From Polysphondylium violaceum (lineage: Eukaryota; Evosea; Eumycetozoa; Dictyosteliales; Dictyosteliaceae), in contig AJWJ01000116.1 of NCBI GenBank assembly GCA_000277445.1, positions 1 through 51,473 of the forward strand: a DNA stretch of 51,473 bases, in the 5' to 3' direction. Within the stretch, counting starts at the first letter, position 1. Each line of letters opens with the position of its first letter. The notes under the pieces are model-generated. The model saw nothing but the letters and a program-made list of their open reading frames with translations, did not search any database and was not told the origin of the DNA. Below are positions 45,389-51,473 of the stretch, piece by piece. The translations under genes were made by a program, and so were the position numbers.

Positions 45389-45995
45389 ATGGGTGGTGGA
45401 TTTGCAAAATTATCCAAACAAGAACATGGTGAATTTATTTCATTTGGAAATGCCCAATTATGTAATTTCCATGGAATTAAAAATTCAAAATCAATTGATA
45501 AACCAACTCAACTTCAATCATTTGATGAGTTTAAACAATTGTTTAATATTGGTTTTGATGATTGGGATGAAAATGATATATTAAATATCTATACTTTATT
45601 TAATAGTTCAAATGTATGTTTTAAATCATTTTAATAGTTTGGAAATAGATACTAATAATTTTTTAAAGAGTTATTATGGACCAATTGATGTAAAAGAATC
45701 ATCTGCTGCAGTTTATTTACTTACCAAATCAAATATAAATGATAAACTTGAGTTTTTATTTGATTTATATGATTGTGAAAATTTGAATTCTCTTAGTATC
45801 GATAATGTCAACAAACTAATTCAAATATGTCTAAGTACTGCATCAAGATTTGGTTATCAGGACAATGGTTTCAATCAATATGTCTCTGACAATTTATTCA
45901 AAAAAATTATTGTCAATGATAAAATAACAAAATCCAACTTTATAAATATTTGTTGTCAAGATGAAAAGGTATTGGATTTATTTACTTATTTTTAA
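45389..45995 (+). CDS. EF-hand-like protein with possible N-myristoylation
   Basis: Two exons, 45389-45613 and 45669-45995; 183 aa. The 55-base intron runs GTATGT..TTTTTTAAAG and carries a textbook branch site (TACTAAT). It joins DILNIYTLFNSSN to SYYGPIDVKESSAAVYLLT. Without splicing the first frame stops after seven more codons. The N-terminus MGGGFAKLSKQE could be a myristoylation signal, as in TLDc/EF-hand dictyostelid proteins that start MGNGFSKL. The second exon has a calmodulin-like helix-loop-helix: LEFLFDLYDCENLNSLSIDNVNKLI, with a degenerate Ca2+ loop, and a Cys-rich end (NICCQDEKVLDLF). No TLDc domain follows. Function unknown. Confidence 0.72.
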
Positions 45996-46074
45996 AATTG
46001 GAATTATTCTCAAAAAGAGAACAAAAACAAAAAATCATAACAAACTATAATTACAAAATTACTTTTTTTAAATT

Positions 46075-47090
46075 TTAAACTTGATTAATAAACTGAATAA
46101 TAGGTTCAATTTGTTCACTTGAAAAAAGCATTGGTGCATGTCCTACATTGTCAAATTCTATTCCTTTGTTGTTTGATAATTCCAACATACTATTGTATAC
46201 TTGTTTAGATAAAATTTCAGATTCTTTTCCTCTTAGTATAAATATTTTACAATCAATCTTGTTGTATATTTCCCATAGATTTAAATCTTGTTCAACCTAT
46301 TTTTTAATTTTTTTAAAACAAATTATTAATATATATTTTACAAACTAATTATCTAAAATATAATTACTTGAGTAAATCGAATAGAAATCATTGGATCATA
46401 ATGAAATATAAATTTTGAATTCTTTTCAATGATACAATTATCAAATAAAAATTTCCATTGTAAACTAGTCAATTCACCAAATCCCTTATGTGTATTTTGT
46501 AAATATATTTCAGATTCTTCTCTTGTGTCGAATACATTGACCTTTTGAACATAATTGGCTATATTATTCATTGATTGGGTTGAAACTTGAGGACCAATAT
46601 CATTTAAAATTAAATTTCTAATTTTAAATTTTTTTGGTAATTGATATAATACCATACCAATCAATCCTCCCCTATGAATTACATATCTGATTAGTCTAGT
46701 TTTTTGTATAAGTAATCAAGAATAGATTACATACATTGAGGTACCTATAAAATCAATGTCTTTGTCATATGATATTTTTTCAATAAATTGTACCATATCC
46801 CATGCATAGAATTCAACATGATAATTGCTAGGATCTTTGAGAAAATCAGATTTACCTCTACCAGGTATATCAATGCAAATCACAACTCTATTTTCATTGT
46901 CTTTAATTAAACTCTCTGCAAGAAAATCAAAATCACTACTATTACCTGTTAATCTGTGTACACAATATATGTATTGACGAGGTAGTATAGTCTCTTGTTG
47001 ACTCGCTTCACTCGACCATTCACTAAAAGATACATTATGACTGCCCTTTTGATCCAATTGTATAGATTTAATATTCTTTTTAATCATCAT
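46075..47090 (-). CDS. Alpha/beta hydrolase fold protein
   Basis: Three exons: 47090-46735, 46671-46368, 46296-46075; introns of 63 and 71 bases, both GT..AG; 293 aa from the ATG at 47090 (the frame is open upstream to 47198 but that part is low-complexity). Fold signatures: IYCVHRLTGNSSDF (oxyanion region), VICIDIPGRGKSDF, nucleophile elbow GTSMGG with Ser118, and the catalytic His273 in NVGHAP. Splicing joins GTSM to GGLIGMVLYQLP. The acid residue would be in ILRGKESEIL (Glu instead of the usual Asp). Such proteins hydrolyse small esters or lactones; substrate unknown. Cytosolic, with no signal peptide when started at 47090. Confidence 0.9.
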
Positions 47091-47431
47091 TAATTTAATT
47101 ACAACTTTGCAATGACATAAATTTTTCAAAAAAAAAAGTTTAAAATTTATACTTTTTGCAAACAAGAAAGAAAAAGATGTGTGAGGTGGATCAATCAAAT
47201 AGAGATCGATGAGAGGGAGTGATTATTATTATTAAAGTTACTTTTTTAAAATTTTATAAAAAAATGGGGGTATGTTTTGGAGGGAGTGTTTTGATCTATT
47301 ATTAAATCATATGACTTTTACAAATTAGGCTTACTTGCAATTTGTTTGGAAGGATACCAATTTAAGAAAAATATTAAATTATTCTTGAAATAAATGACAA
47401 GTTAAGTTTATACTATACATTATTATTTTTA
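47091..47431. other. Spacer between hydrolase and taspase genes
   Basis: About 340 bases of AT-rich DNA that should hold the hydrolase promoter and the 3' end of the taspase gene. No gene seen. Confidence 0.45.
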
Positions 47432-49066
47432 TTAGTTAATATTTGGGAGTTTAAACATTTTTGAAGAAACAACAACAGATAAACCAGGTGAGCATGTTGA
47501 GGATAATCTTGATATTATAGATTTTGGTTTCTTTTGATTTGATGAATAGTATCCAATACCCATGCTATCTGTTGTATGTGCCCATGAAAACTCTATTTCC
47601 ATTTGACCTTGTTGATTGACTTCTTTTTTCAATGCTATTACTCCTCCCAACCTAGGTAATCCATAAAATTCTTTTCTATTTGAATAATCTTTTTCCTCCT
47701 CTTCCTCTTCTTCCTCTTCCTCTTCCTCTTCCTCTTCCTCTTCCTCTTCCTCTTCCTCTTCCTCTTGTTCCTTTTGTTTATCTTTTTTACTATTATTATT
47801 CTTACTGTTACTATTATTATTATTTAAATATTTATTTAGATATGTAAAACAATCTGAATGAGACAAGAAATCATTTTCAAAAAATGACTTTAAACCTATA
47901 TCTATGTATTTCTTTTCAAGTATTTTAATACAACATTCTTTTGAAATAAGAGATTGAGTTAATTGTTCACCAACACCAGTAGCTGAACATGCCACACCTG
48001 CCATTCGTATACTACTACTACTATGATCATCAACATCATCAAAAGGAGAAATGATCAATTCATTTTGTGCCCAACATCCTGATCCAAATATAGCAGCCTC
48101 TCCTACTCTTCCTCTATGTTTTAATGATATACCTCCACTAGATACACCTGAGCTTATATTACCATTCCAATCAACTACCACTGCCCCAACTGTATCATAA
48201 AGTTGACTATCTATTTCATTTTCTTCTTCTTCTTCATTATATTGTTGTTGATTATAATGATCTTTGTTTAATTTATAATTATTTAATCTCGATAAATGAT
48301 TCATCCAAGTTAAATTTGATTGTTGTGTAATTAAAGGATCACCTATGATTGTATTTTTATAATCAACTGTTTCTATATTATGTTCTTTTGCCCATTCATT
48401 TGCTCCTTTACCAACAAGTAGTCTATATTATTTATTATTATTATTATTATTATTAATATATTTATAAACACTGTAATTATATCAAACTACATACAATGGT
48501 CTTTGTCTTCCTAATGATTTTGAACCTTTATATTGTTTTCTTACTAATTCACCACATACTTTAATAGGATTCTTTATACCCCTAACTGCCCCAACACCTC
48601 CCCATACACCACCACCACATATATTCTTTTTACTACTAATACTATCTTGTTTACTACTATTATGACAATCTAATCCACATGAACAAATAAATGTACCATC
48701 CATTATACTTGAATCACATTGAACATTACCATCTATATTTAAACTTGACCCTACACCTGAATTAGTTAATGGGTCATCTTCTAATAAAGATATTACAGTC
48801 TCAACTATCCATAAACTATTAATCAAAGGTTCAGTAGTATTATCATTACTACTTTGCTGCTGTTGTTGTTGTTGTAATTGATATTTAATTTTATCATAAA
48901 CTAAACTACTTGTTTGTTGGAGTGCATTTTCAATTGTACTTTTATAAGCATTTGTTAGCTTATGTGAATGATAACCAGCACCTATATGTATACCTATAAA
49001 AAAAGGGTATTTATCTCTCAATGATTCCTTTTGCTGTTTTGTTTCATCCATTGGATAATCAATCAA
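47432..49066 (-). CDS. tasp1: Taspase-1 (threonine aspartase)
   Basis: Two exons, 49066-48495 and 48422-47432, intron of 72 bases (GTATGT..ATATAG); 520 aa. N-terminal nucleophile hydrolase of the asparaginase-2 family. Alpha part: FIGIHIGAGYHSH, VETVISLLEDDPLTNSGVGS, SLNIDGNVQCDSSIMDG, WGGVGAVRGIKNPI. Self-cleavage is expected at D|T in LYDTVGAVVVDWNG, with Thr about residue 268 as the nucleophile. Beta part: VSSGGISLKHRGRVGEAAIFG, GCWAQNE, CSATGVGEQL, LGGVIALKKE, FSWAHTTDSMGIGYYS. Human taspase-1 cleaves MLL and TFIIA; the amoeba target is not known. A poly-Glu tract of about 25 residues (near 410-434) and poly-Asn interrupt the beta subunit, away from the active site. Confidence 0.95.
47694..47768 (-). 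repeat. Hexanucleotide CTTCCT microsatellite (poly-Glu)
   Basis: About 75 bases of CCTCTT repeats on the plus strand, read as GAG/GAA (Glu) on the minus strand in the taspase gene. Mixed GAA and GAG codons alternate, so slippage is by hexamer. Confidence 0.92.
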
Positions 49067-49296
49067 TTGGTCTCATTAAATTTTTTAAAAAAACGACAAT
49101 GCATTTTGATAAAAAAGAAAAGATTTGGATATTGTCAAATACTGCTCAACATTAAACCACTGACATTGGTGCATGATTATGATTTATAAATGAAGAGAAC
49201 TTTACATTTACTAAATTCAAATGATAATGATAAAAATTTCAAATAAAAAAAAAAGGTGGTGTGATTGAGTCAAATTTAAATGTTCAAAAATGGCAT

Positions 49297-50602
49297 TTAT
49301 TTGAAGATTTTACCTTGTAAGAAAGTCTTACCGTCAAAGGCACCTTCCCAAGCAAAGTATTCAGAGATGGTCTTCTTGTCAGCTTCGTTGGTAACATCTA
49401 ATTGTTTCCAGTCATAGACGAGGGAATCATCACAATCCTTCATTTCGAATGGGATTTCCTTACCTCTGAAGACCCAGACACCAGAGACGGTTTGGTTTTC
49501 AACAACACCAGCACCTTTATCGTTACCGAAAATGGCGAGGGAACCGAAACCGTATTTACGGAGGGCATCTAATCTTTGGAGGAAACCACCGACTAAATTG
49601 CAAGTCATGAATAATTTGTCTAATTCAGAGTTGTATTTGTATGAACAGAAGAAGATGGAGTAACCTTCTTTGTCAAAGTGTTCAAAGAACCATGGGATGG
49701 ACATGGTGACTTCGTTGTTAGAGTAGGTTCTCTTCCATTCATCAAGAACAAATGGGGAGGCTGGTAATTCGTCTAAAACGTTCTTTTTCTTTGGGGCAGC
49801 TGGGGCGTCTTCTTCTTCGGCGGCAGCAGCGGCTGGTTTTTCTTCCTTCTTTGGAGCTGGGGCTTTTTCTTCCTTTGGAGCTTCTGGTTTCTTGTATTCC
49901 ATCATTCTTTCGCAGTATTTGAATTCACCAATGACAGCTTTGAAGCTTGGTTGGTTGATGCAAGTGTTGAACCATCTGTTGGTGTTGGTGAATGAAGCAC
50001 GGAAAGCAGCGTCAAAGACTAATTCGTAGAGTTTCATTAAAGAAGCAACACCGACGATATCAGCTAAAGTGATACGAGCACCAGTAAGGAAAGAACGACC
50101 AGCTAATTGACCATCGAGGAAACCGAGGACTTTCTTGAGGTTTTCTTTGGCTTTTTGGGTGTCTTTGGCGATGTATGGCATGTAACCAAGGATTGGGTAT
50201 AACCAAGCAGCGGTAGATGGGTCAACTTCGTTGGAGAAATAGTCAATCCATTGATCGATGACAGAGGTAGAGAAAGCATCAGAACCATAGATGTTACCAC
50301 CTAAACGGGCAATGTACTTGGCGATGGCGTTAGATTCAGAAATCCAACCCTTTTCAGTTTCCAAGACTGGGACTTTACCTAATGGAGCTTTGGCGAGGAA
50401 AGCTTCGGTTTTGTTGTCAACACCCATGTTGAAAGCTGGGACTTCAATTTCAACACCAGCATATTTGGCGGCAATTAAAGCTTTGAAGGCACGTACGTTA
50501 CCTGGATAAGTGTGAATTTTCTAAAGTATATCCATTAATATATATTCCAAATTACAAATATTTCAAAATCATTCTCCCGAGTAACACACATACCATGACC
50601 AT
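49297..50602 (-). CDS. Elongation factor 1-gamma (eEF1B gamma)
   Basis: A nine-base first exon 50602-50594 (MVM), a 73-base intron (GTATGT..CTTTAG) and exon 50520-49297; 410 aa. The N-terminal domain is glutathione-transferase-like (KIHTYPGNVRAFKALIAAKY, then VPVLETEKGWISESNAIAKYIARLGG and LTGARITLADIVGVASLMKLYE). A linker rich in Lys, Pro, Glu and Ala (about 222-265) leads to the conserved C-terminal EF1G domain (LPASPFVLDEWKRTYSNNEV, IPWFFEHFDKEGYSIFFCSYKYNSEL, QRLDALRKYGFGSLAIFG, FEMKDCDDSLVYDWK). The protein anchors the nucleotide-exchange complex of eEF1A. Codon bias is very strong (GGT, AAC, GTC, ACC), as expected for an abundant translation factor. Confidence 0.96.
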
Positions 50603-50854
50603 TTTGTTTAGAGATGAGGATCAATACTAGATGAAAAAAGAAAATGAGGCAAAAAAACTATTTAAAAAAACTGGAGGAAGGGAAAGGTTCGGAAAAAAAA
50701 AATTGTGATTTTTAAAAAAAAAAATTAAATTTTTAGTTGTTGTTTTTTTTATTTTTATCGAAGTTCTTTTATTTTTCTCATTTTCAACTGATAATATTCA
50801 CAATATAGATTAAACTACATATATAGTATATTGGTGAAATTGAGCAGAATAGAT

Positions 50855-51414
50855 ATGGAAGATACAGACACAACCAACACAGCAGCTACATCTCCATCAA
50901 ACGTTACACAGCCCTCATCACCTACACCTCAAACTCGATCTAATATTGTACAAGATAAATGTAAATAGTATTCGTACACAACTGTTAATCAAGATGAGTT
51001 ATTAATAATACAATAATACACGCAGTGGTCGTATACTTCAAGAATGCAGGTGGTGCAGCAGCACTAAAACAAAAGAAATTTAAATTACAATCAAATCTAT
51101 CTTTTCAAAATGTCACAGAGAAACTAAGAACTCAATTAAAATTAAAATCAAATGAATCATTGGTAGGTTTTGTAGTGTGTATAGGAGTAGGAATTCAGAG
51201 TGACTAACATATTTTCTCATAATAGTTTTTATTTGTAAATCAAGTTTTTCAACCTAGTCCTGATGAAACATTGGGTGAATTATTTAAAGTATGTGTATTC
51301 ATTTCAATCAACATTGTCATTAGAATATATTAACATATTATTTATTTGTTTCAGTGTTTTAGTCATAACGATCAATTAATTATCAATTATTCAGATTTAC
51401 CTGCATGGGGATAA
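50855..51414 (+). CDS. atg12: ATG12, ubiquitin-like autophagy protein
   Basis: Four exons: 50855-50960, 51026-51162, 51226-51288, 51355-51414; introns of 65, 63 and 66 bases, all GT..AG in frame; 121 aa. The Ser/Thr/Pro-rich N-terminus (about 1-35) is followed by the ubiquitin-like fold: LVVYFKNAGGAAALKQKKFK, FVNQVFQPSPDETLGELFK, CFSHNDQLIINYSDLPAWG. The chain ends exactly at Gly after AW, the glycine that is activated by ATG7 and ATG10 and joined to ATG5. The end is complete within the window. ATG12-ATG5 with ATG16 lipidates ATG8 on the phagophore. UFL1, a ligase of another ubiquitin-like protein, lies 25 kb away; there is no evidence of co-regulation. Confidence 0.96.
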
Positions 51415-51473
51415 ATGTAATAGTATAAGCGATGCGATATTTCTTTTTTTTTTTTATAAGCTGTACATATAAT

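Noticed and set aside
45614-45637. 24-base GT..AG segment as an intron of the EF-hand-like gene
   Set aside because: Removing it runs the frame into stops within a few codons; the 55-base intron with TACTAAT keeps the frame.
47091-47198. Upstream start for the alpha/beta hydrolase
   Set aside because: The extra 36 residues are hydrophobic low-complexity from AT-rich DNA; MMIKKN at 47090 fits the family better.

Overview
The window looks like nuclear DNA of a dictyostelid social amoeba. Intergenic DNA is very AT-rich with long A and T runs. Introns are short (mostly 50-160 bases), AT-rich, GTATGT/GTAAG..AG. Proteins carry poly-Asn and poly-Glu tracts. Several families are typical of the group: FNIP-repeat protein, CBM49 cellulose-binding secreted proteins, a frizzled/smoothened-like receptor and a C2-arrestin-SAM protein. 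The species cannot be fixed from sequence alone; the local expansion of an ankyrin-like family recalls Cavenderia or Heterostelium rather than D. discoideum, but that is an inference.

Layout. (1) 0.2-1.7 kb: two small secreted-protein genes, divergently arranged. (2) 1.9-13.3 kb: five long intronless minus-strand paralogues in tandem (two subfamilies), with one tiny plus-strand gene among them. (3) 13.7-22.8 kb: an accessory block bounded by two identical tRNA-Lys(UUU) genes in opposite orientation, each followed by the same two dispersed repeats (called A and B here) but in different order. Inside are an FNIP-repeat gene, a CBM49 gene, a frizzled/smoothened-like receptor gene and the relic of a second FNIP gene. 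(4) 23-51.4 kb: mainly conserved single-copy genes: UFL1 (UFM1 ligase), PP2A scaffold subunit A, complex III subunit 9 (UQCR10/QCR9), granulin, two GPI-anchored paralogues, glucose-6-phosphate isomerase, an SLC35F-like transporter, a short-chain dehydrogenase, an AdcB/C-like arrestin, an RGG-rich eIF4B-like protein, an EF-hand-like protein, an alpha/beta hydrolase, taspase-1, eEF1-gamma and ATG12.

The block from 23 kb onward is ordinary eukaryotic housekeeping. The unusual parts are the paralogue array, the tRNA-bounded block with repeat modules, and several decayed gene fragments (FNIP relic, duplicated granulin 3' end, a possible KEOPS Cgi121-like remnant). Exon boundaries were worked out by hand from splice consensus, reading-frame continuity and remembered family sequences; no alignment or search was run.
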